A stretch of DNA of 64,000 nucleotides from Siderastrea siderea (GCA_964030785.1 OZ034970.1:22390634-22454633), one strand, 5' to 3'; positions 34,695 through 49,600 are shown, counted from the first letter of the stretch. The notes: generated by a model from the sequence alone, not told the origin. Program-made: numbers and translations.

Positions 34695-37600
34695 GTATGT
34701 ATGTATATAAATGAAAAAAAAGTACTCCAGCGCAAATATCGCATAAAGTCATGTATGTAGCTTAAATACTACTGAAGGCCTAACAGCAATCAGTCATATT
34801 TAGGGAATTGGTTTAAAGAGAATGATGTCAGTCTTTACAACGTCGCATTAAGATTAACGACCAAGGTTATGAGCTGAAACTTACAGCAAAGTTCCGCATC
34901 TATGTATACGTCATCAATGGCGATGTCAGAGTACCCAGGCAGTCCAACTTGGGCAATGATTTTGATCTAAAGGCAACCAAACATCCCAAAAAGTAATTTA
35001 AGAAATGGCAAATGAAATTTAAATGCAATTTAAGAGCAAGTACAAGCTGAGGTAAATGCCAAGAATTGACAGTCTTCACGTAAACAGGGCGGACTGTTTC
35101 TGTCTAAACAAATAACTGATCTGAAAGGTTTCCTTGTTCGTAAAGTTCCTTCGTATGCTACCCTACATAATTGCAAGTAATAGTTGGCCCAGTGGTGGCC
35201 TCCAACAATCTGGTCAATCCGGACCGGGTACGGTATAGGTGCCATATGTTGGTTTAGTTATTTGGTTAAGTTCCCTGGCTTTTTGTCAAAGTTATTCGGT
35301 TTTTCTCCTTTCATGTCAATCAATGTCTAAAATCCTATTTGGATACACAAAAACCTGCGCAGGGTTTAACTTTCGGATATTCTGTACATATTATGAAGAA
35401 ACTAAGTAAATCGCTTCTCTGTTTGCTAAGTAATTGTTATTATTTCATTGTTACCTTAAATTTCCTTCCCTCCGGGATATCTAAACTGGCCTCAGCTCCA
35501 ATCCAGTCCAAGCCTTGATCACCAGTTTTGTAAAAAATAGTTTCTGCTGGTTTTCCATGTTCCTGTAGTACGACAAAGAGTGAGCCCATTGTAATTCCGT
35601 ACATGTTGTAAAAGAACTTCATACATTGTCCACCTTTGAGGGCAGTCAGCAAAGGGCTCTCAAGTATGGCTTGATTGCCAGCTTGGGCGGGACTGGATGA
35701 CTCCATGTTTAGGTAGTAACCTGCAAAAAGAAAAAAAATGATACCTCTTACATCACTTGGAACATGCACCTATGCATAAGATGGATTTGTATCCATCGAA
35801 TGCTAATTCGCATTCAATTAGCATAATGTGGGTGCTTTGCTTTGACGATCGTGCCATAACAACACATAGTCCCCGTCAGTTCCTACATCTGAAGTCCAAC
35901 CTTTCCCGAGTCAGAGGAAAAAAGAAGTGCCTTGAGAATTAACAGTGTAATATACTTGGTGTCTCCATAGTTCACATTAAAAAATACCTGTGCCTGTGGT
36001 ATGGTCTGCGCTTGGTCCAGTTTCCATTGTTTGGGTAAAGTACGTATTTCTGCGCCATTGTATTTGCCCGACGTTTTTCCACATGCCCATTCCTCTCTCA
36101 AAATCCGTGTCGTCATCCCCTGCAAAGACGTTTAAAAATAAATTTGAAAACCAAACCTTCCAGTAGCTATAAAAGGGGATGCATCCATGGACCTTCATTT
36201 ACAGCCTCCGTCAGCAACGCTATTTTTGATATCCCTAAGGATGTGGTGTGGTTTACATAAGCCATTGTAAGTGCTGCGAAAAGTCGACAAAAGAGCTACA
36301 TGGAAGAGACGGAGTGAATTTTAAGGTTCAAGGAACACGATAACAATAAAAGAGAGGGTGATCATGCAATGGAATCGATGAACGCAATAGAATTACTTCA
36401 AAAAAGTTGTAGTTGGATCTTGAATTAACAAAGTCTTTAAATATCAATGAATATTAAGTAGTAAGAAACATGGGTACGTAGTTCCTGTGTTGTTAAGTAC
36501 AAAGATCAGACGAATCCTCACCAAGATTACATCTTCTAGTTGTGCACACGTCTTCTTCTTGACTGCTTCCAGGGCAATATTTTCCACCATGTTTTGGTTT
36601 AGGATTGTCACACACTCTTATTCGACTTCTCCTCCCATCGTCACACTGTGCATCACATTTGGTCCAGGCTGACCAACGTCCCCAGTGGCCATCAACCTTA
36701 GCTGTCACAAATAAAAAAAAAAAAACAAGCCTTTTGTTTGTGGACTCCTTGCGCGTCTCATGGCAGTTACAAGATTCATGATATAATAAACAACCACCCT
36801 TTACATCCATAGAAAACGTTTGTCAAATCTTCTAAAATCTCCACTCAGTACCACAATAAAAGAAATCACACACACAGACACAGAAAAAGAACCGTTCACT
36901 AGAATGCGTATCACAGCTGGTCACTGTACAAGATTCGTCAACCGACGTTAAGTGAGAATCAGTTTGCGTTCAGATAAAGCTTGCATCTAGGGATTAGTTT
37001 CTAAAGTAACACAAATTTCCTTGGCAAATTTAACCAGCTAAACTAAAATGTCAATTAAAAAGATTGTGCTTTTTACTGTTTTAGCAACCTGAAAGGTGGA
37101 TGCTCTAACTTACGTCCAGACTTATTAATAATGTCGTTCCGGTTAGAAAACAAACAAACAAACAAACAAAAGAAGCTAGGCTTCTAAAGTGCTAGCCCTT
37201 CTAACACTGGAATTTCAATTTTTTTTTTACCGGAGAAGTCAGCTTTTACCTGGGCACTCGTGACTGCCGCAATTTACTTCCTCCGTTTCAATACCATACG
37301 CATTGACATTTCTGCCGCAATACTTGGGATTCCCTGAATGGTAGCAGTAGCGCTGACGCTCCTTCTTACAGAATTCGTTACAAGGAGTAAAACGTGACCA
37401 TTGAGTCCAGCCGTAGTTTCGGCCTGTAATGCGAAAAAGAAGGTTATTGAAAAAAATTTTCCAACAAGGTCGCATATATTGACGACTTACAAATGAGATG
37501 ATTCCTTTCTCGAAACTCTTCGGGACTTCACAGTCCGAAACCGGCGTTTAGGGACGTGGCTCTTATAGCATTTGTGATGCCCTCATAAAACCAGAGCCTT

Positions 37601-40600
37601 AACAGAACTGTCACATAAATCTGGCACGATTAACAAAAAGGCAATTTCAGTTCAAAACAGTTGGTCTTGTCACTAATTGCGGGTTTTCTTCTTATGTTAC
37701 ATGCAAAACAATTTACAGTACAACTTGGCTGCGTTTTGGCTTAAGTTACAGGTAACAGCCAGAAATTGCATTTCGTTCTTAACAACTGCCAATCGCTGCA
37801 ATGATGGAGTGAAAAGGTTAACAGAAACATCAACAAAAAGGTTATAAAGCCATTTTATACATTACAACATTGTTTCTTGAAACAAAACGAAACAATGGCT
37901 AAACAAGCAACTGAGAGCTCGGGACCACAGCAGAGTTCAGTTACACTACATACTTTGGCAATCGTACAAAGCATTAAGTTCAGCAATATCAAGAGGACTC
38001 AGTGTTTTTCCCGGCGTTCCAAAGTTCTCGCTTGGGTTGTCAATCCGCACAATGGTATCCATTCCATTCTTTGTGAAAGCTTTCCTGTCGTAGTGCATAA
38101 TGGACTGGAAATCGTAATCTTTTCCAACCCTGTCAATTGTCTTGTAGGTGTACTTGTCAAACTGATCAGAAAACTCTGTCAAGCAAGTAAAAGTGTGAGG
38201 TATTGTAATTATTTTTCAGTGCCAAAAGTTTAACTGTACTCAAATTGAGACTAAAAATCAATGTAACAAAAAAAAAACAATGTAGCTAAAGTTAATCAAA
38301 AGTTTGAAGCAATCCCTTTAAAGTTGCATCCCAGACTGAAATCGATTATGTGAAATAAATGAGGCCCAGATGAGGTCTACATGAGTTATATTCCATTTCA
38401 GATCAACCTTCTCTCACCCAACCAAAATAAACAGATCAGACGCACCACTGTGTATTGTTCTGGCCCCAGTTGTTCAAAAGTTGGATAGCGCTATCCACCG
38501 GATAAATCTCTATCCAGTGGATAACGCAATCGGTTTCCCTAACACTTATCCACTGGATAGTAATTTATCCGGTGGATAGCGCTATCCAACTTTTGAACAA
38601 CTGGCCCTGGACAACAGGTCCACCACAATATTATACATCCTCTCTGAGACCCCTGAGGTGGGGGAGGGAGAGGGCTGAGGCTCTTTTCGTACCCAGTCCC
38701 ATAGCAGTTACTTCAGTTCCAGTGACAGAAACCTCAAAACCCCATACTCGTACCCAGTTCCCATGCATTTGATTTTATGGTGAAAGCGGATCGGATACAC
38801 GTTAAATGCAAGCGACTGGAAAGAAGAATGTTTGATTTCCAAATAAGGGACAATTGTGGCCACCCAACACCACCTCCTTACACACAAACACCTTGTTTTC
38901 CTTCTAGATTTTCAGTTAAACCAGAAATTCCATCTCTTCCTTCCCCCCCCCCCCCCACTCCCATCGTCATATATTGAGTATAATATATATGATATATATG
39001 GTTATAAGATAATGTAATATAATTATATTATATAATTAACAATTATTCGCCTCAGACTTAGTAAATATTCGCCAATTATTACTGAGCCTGAGGCAAACAA
39101 TTGTTTTTGTATAATTTTGAGATGTGGACATCAAAAAGTAAACAAACAAACAAACAAAAAACAGCTAAAACATGACAAACAACACACGAGAAAAAGTAAC
39201 AGCTTAGCAGGCGCGCCTTGAAATGTAATATTCACCGGAAAGTACGCTGAATATTGCGTTAAAAAATATATATATACTCATATATAATATATATGGTTAT
39301 CAGATGAGGAAATACTCTGTTTAATAAGTTGAGAGGGTAAAATGGTAATACAACTCAAGTCTAGTCGTAATCAAGATAAGGTAATTCACCGTCCATAATG
39401 TTTTCCCACTTAATTTGCACAAATTGGTCTCGATCTTCTCTAGCTTGCTCGTGGAAAAACCCTGCAATTGATGAATTAGGGGTTAAAACATCAATGCAAA
39501 AAGAGAAAGAGAGCAAAGAAGCAAATCGTCGAAAGTATCTTGTCAAAAAGACGAAAAAACCCTGTTATACTGTTATAAAAAGATGAGGGTGTCTTGAATG
39601 AAAATAGTGTGCACCTACCCAAGGCATGTAGAAGCTCATGTGTAATAGTACCCACAAAATTGCATCCGTCTCCTATCGAGATTGTCTGACGACCAGCCTC
39701 AGCGTACTTCTTTCCCACCCTGGAGGAACACCTGAAAGAAAAAATAAGGCGATTCGGTGATCAGCTGAAATCCCAAATGTTTAAAACAGCATCTTCGTAG
39801 AAAAGACACGACGGCTGTTGCAACAGCTAGGCAGAACATGTGATCAACAAAACGAAATAACGAGTGAAAAACATCCTACGTCTAATCAGTTATATGACCT
39901 GAAACGAAAAAGTGTAAAATACTATACAACAGTCATGTAAGTTTCCAATATTGTACAATATCCAAGAAGCACGTAGCTAGTATGCATGAATTTTACTTCC
40001 AGTAGGAGAAGCAATAGAGTTTGACCAAAAAAATGGACAACCGATGGGGGCAACATGTCTGCAACTTGTAAAACAGGCGATGTTAAATTTGAGGGATTAC
40101 TTTGGAGGCGGAAAACGTGCGATAGAAGACATTAATAGGTGCGGAGATGCAACAGCAGGCATGGATGTAGCGTGACATCCACACAACTGCCGCATAAGAA
40201 ACTTGGAACGAGGAGACGGCATCCTACAGAGAAATCAATAACACAAGAAACCGCTCCGGTACACGAAGAATAGGAAACCTTGTAGTACATGTAGTTTAAG
40301 CGGCTTTAACATACCCGTCGCGATTATCAAATTCGATGTAATTCCTATGTCCATTGTACGGAACAAAACGCAGACATGTATGCCGGTGGATGTTCTCAAT
40401 TGCTTTCATTAGGTTTCCTCTTATGTGGGCTAGATTAAGAAGGAGAGTTCTTATTAAATGGATGAATAGTCTGTGTTTAATTAAATATCTTGCGCTGAAT
40501 TTTGTCTCGAGGTTGGAAGCACAGGCATATGTCAACCGTTTTTCAGTAACAAAAAATGAAAAGAGATTAAAATGCAGCCAACAGTTGAGTTACATGTATT

Positions 40601-43600
40601 CTAATTGTCCTGTGTGTTGAACGAGATCTATAAATATCAGTGGGAGAGACTTGGGACGTTATTATGGAAAAAGTTAAGCAAACTTCCAAAGTCGCCATAT
40701 TGGATGATATTCTGGCCATGGGGTCCCCAGGTAAAAACCAGTGAAGCCATAATATTAATATCGCGATACCTTGTATAGGAAATACCAAATTATTCATTCA
40801 TTTGATGAATATCAAAACAATAAACAACAAACGTCCTTGCAGCAAGTAAGGGGCTTACCTTGGCAAGTATAACAAGTTCCCATCAAAGGGACATTGTCAC
40901 CATGCTTATTTTTAGAATAACTTTGAAAAACTAAAAGACATTCTAATCAGAGGAAACCCAAAAATATTGGTTGAGGTTAAACTTGAAAACATCAGGCAGA
41001 TGTTTCCAAGGTTACCCTTTGTTCAGTTCTTGGGACAATCGCCAGAAACAGACGGTGGTTTGTTCTTCTTTTGATAAAATCTTTGATTTACTTCTCTTGA
41101 CGTCCTATGAGTATTCTGTCTGCGAGAAAAGGCATTCAATTTAAGTGTTAGCATTTTTTCACATCAAAAAGTGAGAATCCTCGTGATGACAGAGTCCCTT
41201 TAACTTTACATCTCCTTAAGACTAAATGTTTAATGTATAACTTGTAGCATACATACACATGAACAACGGAATTCTGTACGGGATGGTCCTTGATGTCCAG
41301 AGTCGCTTTCGGGATCGAAGAGCATTTCTTTTAGTTCTAGTTACGGATTGTCCTGCTCGCCTGCAACTTTTTCCAGGATGAAGTTCTTCGTAAAGTTCAC
41401 AATCGAGTATCATGTCTCCTTGGTCAAAAAAGAAACCATGTCCTAAAAAAAGATACAAAAATATAGCTTAAGAAAATAGTTCCCTATCAAAGAAAATGTT
41501 CTTCATTACTGTAAATCAAGGTGGCTTTGGCGTGAACCTATAACCTTTAACGAAAACGTTCGATTGTGAGAGGTAGTTGCTGAATGCAACTTGATGCTGA
41601 TTCTGACCCAGCGGTTTGAGCTAAATACAGAGACATGTTGAAAGTGAAAACATTTGTTCTTGAAAGAATACTAATTCTACCTTGATTGGCTATTTCAATC
41701 CTCGCCTGCACATTTTCCTGATATTCCCTTTTGTCCCGCTGTTTTTTCTGCGCCTGCTGTGTTTTCTTTTGCTGATGTTTCCGCCAGTGGGCAAGATTGA
41801 CAGCGATAATGCGTCCCATTACATTCTCATATTCTGTTGGTAAGAGCATAGTAAACTTTTGAATGTATCAGTCGTTTCAACAATATTGGTGAGAAGTACA
41901 CGCACCCATCAGGGATCACCTTTTTTTGATTGGCTATCAATTTAAACTATAACTACTAAATGATGAATATGTACTATATCTTATCCCCCCCCCCCCTCCC
42001 AAAAAAAAAACCTGGGGAAACGTTCATGATCATACCTCCGACACCTTTGCCAGGAGACCAAAATTAAAAATTTACTGCTTGAGTTATGAAGTATTAAAAC
42101 ATTACAGCGGTTCACTCTAACACGCGACCTTCAAGGAATTTTTCCTAACAGCCAAATGTGTTTTTGGTGGATGTCAATCATCTGTTTCTATCATAATTTT
42201 TTTCGAATTCTCTCGCGCTAATTGGCTCTCTCTGATTGTCACATGTAACGCAATTCTTTCTGGGGCCGTGGATAAACTGATTTTACAAATCTGTTGTGCC
42301 CTCCTGTTCCTAAAATGCCTGTGACTGAACTACAATTATTCTGGAAATATTCATTGAGGACACAATCTGTAATTTGAAAATTTTGACTTTTAATTGACGT
42401 AACTTCTCAGAAACCAACTGCGAAGCAAAAAGAAGGGATTATTTGTGATAGTCGGACAGCTGATGAACTCAGAGAAGTATTTATGATTCAGTAGATTTAA
42501 GCACTTCTTCGAATAGAATAAAGGCCAGTTTTTATACAAATTTGCTTCCAAAGTTTACTTTCGTTAAAACAAGTTTGCATCGCTTATTTTCGGGCGTTTT
42601 GAATGCATTTGTGAAGCCATGCTCGATTCAGTGAATAAAACTTTTGTCGAGCGATTTGTTTTGGTACTTTCAAGCAATAATTGAGAGTCTGCCATATTTT
42701 GCTGTCGGTTAAAAATACACAAAATCGTCAAAGCGTGGTTAAAACTTCCCGCAACATAAAATGTTTTCATTATTTCACTGGGCGCTAAATTTACTGCCAG
42801 ATTGTTTTTCATTCATGATCAACGAGCGTTCTTGATTGAGTAAACCGCTGTAAAATTAAGTTAGCCCAACCTCTTTCTGCTATGTCCTTAATCTCAGGAT
42901 CAGTGTATGTCCTGCTGTCATCTTGTGTCCTTCCTGAAAATAAAAGATAAAAATAATATAAAATAAAAAATAATATCGCAGATAAGAAAAAACGTCTTTG
43001 TTTAAAAGAGGTCAGGACAGTTGTTGTTTTGTGGAGGAAGGACAAGTAAAGAACCCAGAGCAAGGACAAGAGCCGAAAAGAAACTCAATATGCTACAGTA
43101 AAATGTAGCGCCTAGTGTACGCAATCCCAGGGCGCGTCTCATGGGTGGAACGCAAGCGTTACGTTCTCTCCACTTAGCGCCATCCCTCCGTCACCAAAAG
43201 GTTTGTTTAGACAATCGATTTCTGATTAGCTATCTAGGCAGGTTGTCGTCTTTGTATGTGTACTCATTAACCAGATCACCTCCTCCGAGACTTTATCCAG
43301 ATCATAATTTCGAGTATCATTAGGTAGGACAACGTCTAGGCCATGCGCCGGTGGTTACGAGTTTTGGGATGATAAATTTCTCGATATATACTGCTGTATA
43401 GTTTATTTTTAGATAAAGAGGGAGGAAAGAAAAACACAGGAGCAAATAAATCACCTGTATTGACATGCATGCATGTATTGACAGTACCTCCAATGTCACA
43501 GACAATCATTTATCAATTACTGGATGAGGTAGAGTAAATAGCGTGAATTTTGAAGGCCGAAGTCCGAAGTCCTGAGGCGAAAATGCGAAAACCGATTCTG

Positions 43601-46600
43601 ATCATTGTTTATTAGGCATTGTTAAGTACCCAGCACAATGCTGAGCACACTAAAAATTTCTTCTGATGGCGACACAAGAAAATCCACTTGGAGAAACGTT
43701 TGTAAACACTTATAATGACAACGATACATATCTCTAGATATGACAGCAAAATTCGCTGTCAGCGCAAATTAGCTGGATGTTCTCAACCAATGAGAATAGA
43801 AAGGTCTAGAAATAATGGCTACAATGTATAATAATTCCAACTATTGGCGCCGTTGCGCATTTTTGGTGCCCTTGCTCATTCTTTAACATAAAAGTAAATA
43901 TACTACCCCACAAGGTTACAAATGTTGAAGGCAAAATCTAATAATCTCAAAATAAGTCACAACGAAAACATCTTCAAAGAAAGATTTATTTTATTTTTTT
44001 GCTGGTAGCTTTGTGTTTTAAGAAGAATTTTAAGCTTTCACTTCTCTTGGGGATTGTAGAAGATTATGACGATGATGACGATGATGCTGATGAAAATGAG
44101 TGAGTGGGACGCAAAATCCTTATAAATAACCATACCTTCACATAGCACGTTGTTCAATTTGAGTCTCAAGTGTGACGTAATCGCGTTTTGTGACCATGGC
44201 CGATGAGGAGACGGATTTAAATGCACTGGTGAGTTCCATTCGCTAACTTTTTTCAGTCTGCGTTGCGGGCATAGAAGAAGAACAGAGAAGCTCAAGTCTA
44301 CATGAGTTTAGTGCTTCAAACGAAAACTATGGGAGGTTAACCTTGATGCTTCTCCTTTCTTGGTGGGATGCAAGTCCAACACGGGGCATCCCCCAGCATC
44401 TCGATAGGTTTGCTTAAAAAAGTTTCGCCAATTTCCATTTATTTCACTGAGTGGAGGGAAGTAAAGTGGAGTGAAGTTCTTGACTAAGGAACCAATACGA
44501 TGTAACACAAAATTTTGGATTTATCAACTGAGTTGATAAGGTAAATTGGCCACCGTAAAGAGATTGAAAGCTGACGTTTCGAGCGTCAGCCCTTCGTCAG
44601 AGCGAATCGCTCAAAGGGGCTAAATCCAAAATTTCTCGTCCCCACCAAAGCAGCACCTCAGTTTTTTTCAGAAACTAACCCCCTTGTTTGTTTGTTAATA
44701 CGATGCAACACACCAGCCTGGAAGAACCGAGCGGTTCAGGCCCGTAACCAGGGGCGGTGCACGGGGTGCGTTCGCACCCCGCCACAGGCCCCAAAGGTCC
44801 ACATTTTGATACTCAATGTCCGAGCTAAGGAGTACAGTCGGTTAAACTGAAGGATACTAGTAAATCTTTAAAACTTAACAGTGATAGTTAAACAAAACCA
44901 AACGGCGGAAATAGCAGTATGTATTCACTGATAAAGTAAAACAAGCTGCACTCTAGTAGCCCGAGCCACGCAGAACATTTCAATGAGCGCAAAGATGTCG
45001 ATCCGAGCTTATCTAAATGGATAATGAAATCAACGTGCTGCACGCTTTGCGCGGAGGTCTAGACGAGCGAGTCAATGACACGGGAGTCACAATTTTTGTC
45101 AGACACGTCTGCTAACGCGTCGGGTAGTATTCTCTGTTTGTCCGAGCGCATGAACGCCCGATGCTAAATCAGTTTTTTGTGTAATATGTTATGGGTAGGA
45201 GAGAACAGGAAAATAGAAAGCGGAAAGCTTCAGCTAAATCTTTACAGTCTCTCGATACATGGGTCAGTAAAGTACCTTGTGAGGAGCTATCAGACACTGA
45301 CAATGACAGTGCAGTCTGCGACGACAGCCTGGCTGAGATCACGACTTTAGATCTATTTCAGTTAACTACAGTTTTACAGCGAGATATAGAAGGTAAATCA
45401 CGGTTATTTTCGCGATGTCCACCGGCCTTGATCCCAGTATTATGCTCTGAGATTTACTCGGTATTCCTCAATATGAAACAGAACTACATCGCTTACTAAA
45501 CAGCCAGTAAGGGAACACAGAGTAACAATTCAAACCATCAAAAACGAAGTTTTTGAGTCACAAAGAGGGAAAATAATTTTATGTTTCTACTCGTCTCTTA
45601 TCGTCATTTCCTGATGTCAATATTTTATGAGAAGCCGACGTGTACTCTCTTAACAATTGCCTACTGTTTATAAAATTGTAGAGACTGCGCAAGCTCCAGT
45701 ACCTGAGAATACTGATGGCAACCTCACGCTGCATCACTTAGAACCAGTGATGCAACAAGAAATAAATGACATCGGGACGTTTTCGACGACCTCTGAGAAA
45801 TTTGGTTCTTGTGCAAACAAGTTGCCAGTTGGTCAGAAATATCACTTGATTAAAGTCATTTTGTGCCATCGATTAACTACAAGTTTCCAATGCGATTTCT
45901 TCATCAGTGCCGAAGAGGGTTTCAGTCATGATACCTCAGTGAGTATCCATGGATGGTCTACAGCCCTTCAGTAGATGGAGAGTATTCTATAAACACTGTG
46001 CTTTGATCACATCTAGGCATTGCAGGTAAGATAAGGGTGCTTTTGTTAACAAGCCTTTCATAAACTGGCATAAGCTTCAAGAAAAGGCAAAAAAAAGAGC
46101 AAGTGAAGTACTACCGGTATCACGACGCAATGATCGCCACCGAATCCTTCCTTAATTCTGTTGAACACCCAGAGTGAACAACCGATTAGATGACAAAAAG
46201 AGGAAGAATATTATCAGAAATAGGCACATCGTTAAATGTATTTCAGAAGCCATCCTTTTCTGTGGTCTTGAACGGTGAGGTTCGTGGCAATACAGGCAAC
46301 TTCTTAGCTGCTCGGCAGCTAACTACGACGACATTTGCATGGGCCAGGAAAGGCTTTCGTCCCTTGCACTAATGCACATCCATGATCAAGTTAAAATTGA
46401 CTTGAATAGGGTGGTAAATCTGTTTGCCACCAAACACCCACAGAGACTGGAGCTCGGGACAATCCTGAAGAATTAGTCCTGCAGTGTTTGATGTATCATT
46501 TGACATCGTAAAATTAGTCGTTTATAACTTTATTCAAACAATTGTATTCGACAAATGTAATATTCATTTCCTATCGTGTACTTTGCCGTTGCAATTTCTC

Positions 46601-49600
46601 ATGTACTGCTACTTTCCTAAATAAACGGATCAGACAATAAAAAATACATTTCGGTAGCTTGGTCCACTTTGGCCTCGTTAGCACCTAAAATCCCACATAA
46701 AATCCTGGTTACGGGCCTGCGGTTGACCTTTTTACCGTCCGATGAAAAGTACAAAAAGGTAGCCAATGCATCATCGCCACGCCTAAAAAAACGGTTAAAT
46801 GTGTGTTACGAGTTTCGTTAAAGGAGTGGTTCGTTTGTAGACGGAACGCAGGGTTGTCGGTAACAGCAACAAGCAGATTTATTCCAGGATGAAAGTAATC
46901 TTTTCAGCTTACAGCACTACTGCAATGTCACACAGACTCTTCTAACACGGCACACAGCTCAGCACACAGCCACTTCACTAGGTTCGACACACAGCACGGC
47001 ACACAGCCACTTCACTAGGTTCGGCACACAGCACGGCACACAGCCACTTCTCAAAACTCTTTTAAAACTCCTTAAACTCTCTCTCTAAACTCTCTCAGTA
47101 GACTGGAACGCTCTTACTTATATACATATCACAACAAGTTCTAGAAACTTCTACGAAATCTATTTTTAGTAACATTACATTATAACTTACTATCTAAAGA
47201 AATCATATAATCATTTAAATGACTAAGCACTTTATAATGTTCTAGAGAGTTCTATGGAATGTTCCGGAGGGTTCTGAGTAATACTAGACAATTTTCGTAA
47301 CATAACCCCCTCTCAAGAAGAAATTTGCAAAATTTCTGCTAACAACGAAAAATTGTCTAAAAATATTAGTCCGAGGATAAGTCTAATGGTTGCTCTTACT
47401 CTGATCCCTTAATGGTCTCCACTAACTTCTGATGCATCGTCTTAATCTGGAGCAGCATCCTTGGGTAATTTAAGCTGCGCCTCTGCACTCCTTTTACTTG
47501 TGTCAGTCTCCTGAGAGTGACTCGGGTCGTCTGCTGCTCTAGCACCTGGCACATTACCAATGACAAGATCATAGATCGCATGGGGAAGACATTGTGCTTC
47601 AACAATACCAGTGAGATAAGGAGTATCCACATAAATCCTCGCAACTGGAACTTTCCTCACTGTACCGTCGATTAGTACCATATGGTTATTTTCACCAGTG
47701 TACTGATCCTCGGCGACAAGCTCCTTCTTAACAACAATACCACTGCAACCAGTGTCTCTGAGAACATTAACGCTTGTATTTCCCACTTTGCCTTTTACCA
47801 CTGGCATCCAAGCTTCCGCTAACGGCTGAACACACACACTACTCACCACGGGGACTGATTTTCCACAGGCTAACATTAACTGGTTATCTTGAATACACGA
47901 CTCCAACTCTTCTTTTGTAGCTCGTACCAGGGGCGATTGAACTAAACAGCCAGCACTGATGTGATTACGGGGCGCAGGGTTACTAATCTTGGTCTGACCT
48001 CCTGGTCTCTGTCCTATAGATTTACAGTTACGCGCCTCATGACCTTGCTTATTACACAGATAACATTTCCTTACTCCATTCAGGCAGTTGAAAGACTTAT
48101 GGCCTCGGCCATTACACTTAAAGCATCTCACCGTTGAACTATCACTCAGTGTTCTCTCAGGCTCAACATCATCTGTCTCCTCAGGTGCCTCGTTCTTCAC
48201 AGGGTTGAACAGATGCTTACCATGTGCTTCTAAATACTGGTCGGCTATCTTAGCAATCTGATCCAGGTTTTCAGGTGCCCTCTCACGTAAATGAACAGCA
48301 AGTTCCTTGGGACATGAGTTGATGAACTGTTCTTTGACAATCAAATCCCTCAAGCCTTCAAAACTCTCAGTAGTTTTAGAAAGTCCAATCCACCTCATAA
48401 GATACTTAGTCAAACGGACAATAAACTGGTCAGGGCTCTCATCAGACTCAGGTTTTGACAATCTAAACTTACGGCGGTATCCATCCTCCGTTAAATCATA
48501 CCTCTTCATTAGGGCCAACTTCACTTGATCATAATCCACGGCAGCTTCTTCTGATAAACGGGAATAAACATCCAGCGCCCGGCCAGACAACAAGGCACTC
48601 AACTTGGTAGCCCAACCAGTCTTTTCCCACTTGGCATTGGTTGCAAACCTCTCAAAGCGTTGAAGATATGCTTCCAGATCATCCCTGCCGTCAACAAATG
48701 AGGGTAGTTTAGGGGTCTTGGCCTGATCCTCTCTATTAGGTACTCGATCAGTAAGGTTATGCTCCTGTCCTAAACGTGCAAGCTCCAACTCATGTTCTCT
48801 CTTAGCAGCCTCCATGGCCTCTTTCTGTTTCAAAAGTTCAGCCTCCATTTCTAATTTTCTTAGTTCACGCTCTTGTCTTCTGGCTTCTCTCTCCTCATCC
48901 TCTCTTCTACGCCTTTCCTCCTTCTCTTCTTCTTCTTTTCTTCTCTCTTCCTCAAGTTGTCTACGTTTCTCTACTCTCTCTTCCTGCTCTCTTCTTCTCT
49001 CTTCTTCTCTTTCTTCTGCTTCTTTCCTTCTTTTGTGCTCTTCTCTTCTTCTCTCTTCTTCTAGTTTCTGTTGATTTTCCACAAATGCGAGCAGCTTTGC
49101 CCCCTCTAGTCCCATTTCTTTTCCTAACTGTACTAGTTTCTCCATGATGCTTCACAGTACAATCTCAGTAAACACACAGTCAGCACTTCTTTCACGTGTT
49201 TCGTAAACCACACTCAACGGCTTGTACTGATCCTTTCCTGGTTACTATTGTCCACAAAACGATTCTTTTACTCCTCTCAGGACAGGCCCCCAATGTTACG
49301 AGTTTCGTTAAAGGAGTGGTTCGTTTGTAGACGGAACGCAGGGTTGTCGGTAACAGCAACAAGCAGATTTATTCCAGGATGAAAGTAATCTTTTCAGCTT
49401 ACAGCACTACTGCAATGTCACACAGACTCTTCTAACACGGCACACAGCTCAGCACACAGCCACTTCACTAGGTTCGACACACAGCACGGCACACAGCCAC
49501 TTCACTAGGTTCGGCACACAGCACGGCACACAGCCACTTCTCAAAACTCTTTTAAAACTCCTTAAACTCTCTCTCTAAACTCTCTCAGTAGACTGGAACG

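Noticed and set aside
40296..40440. Exon 5 of the astacin gene starting at AGGAAACC (acceptor cccacataag)
   Set aside because: In the frame required by exon 4 this gives a stop or an odd short loop. The upstream acceptor with a better polypyrimidine tract restores phase and family spacing.
46804..47302. LTR region frames and the 82-codon frame at 47396-47644 as genes
   Set aside because: They lie in a frame overlapping the end of gag-protease and show no polymerase or other motif.
48814..49074. Serine/leucine-rich plus-strand frames of up to 86 codons
   Set aside because: They are the complement of the Glu/Arg-rich coiled coil of the gag frame on the minus strand.
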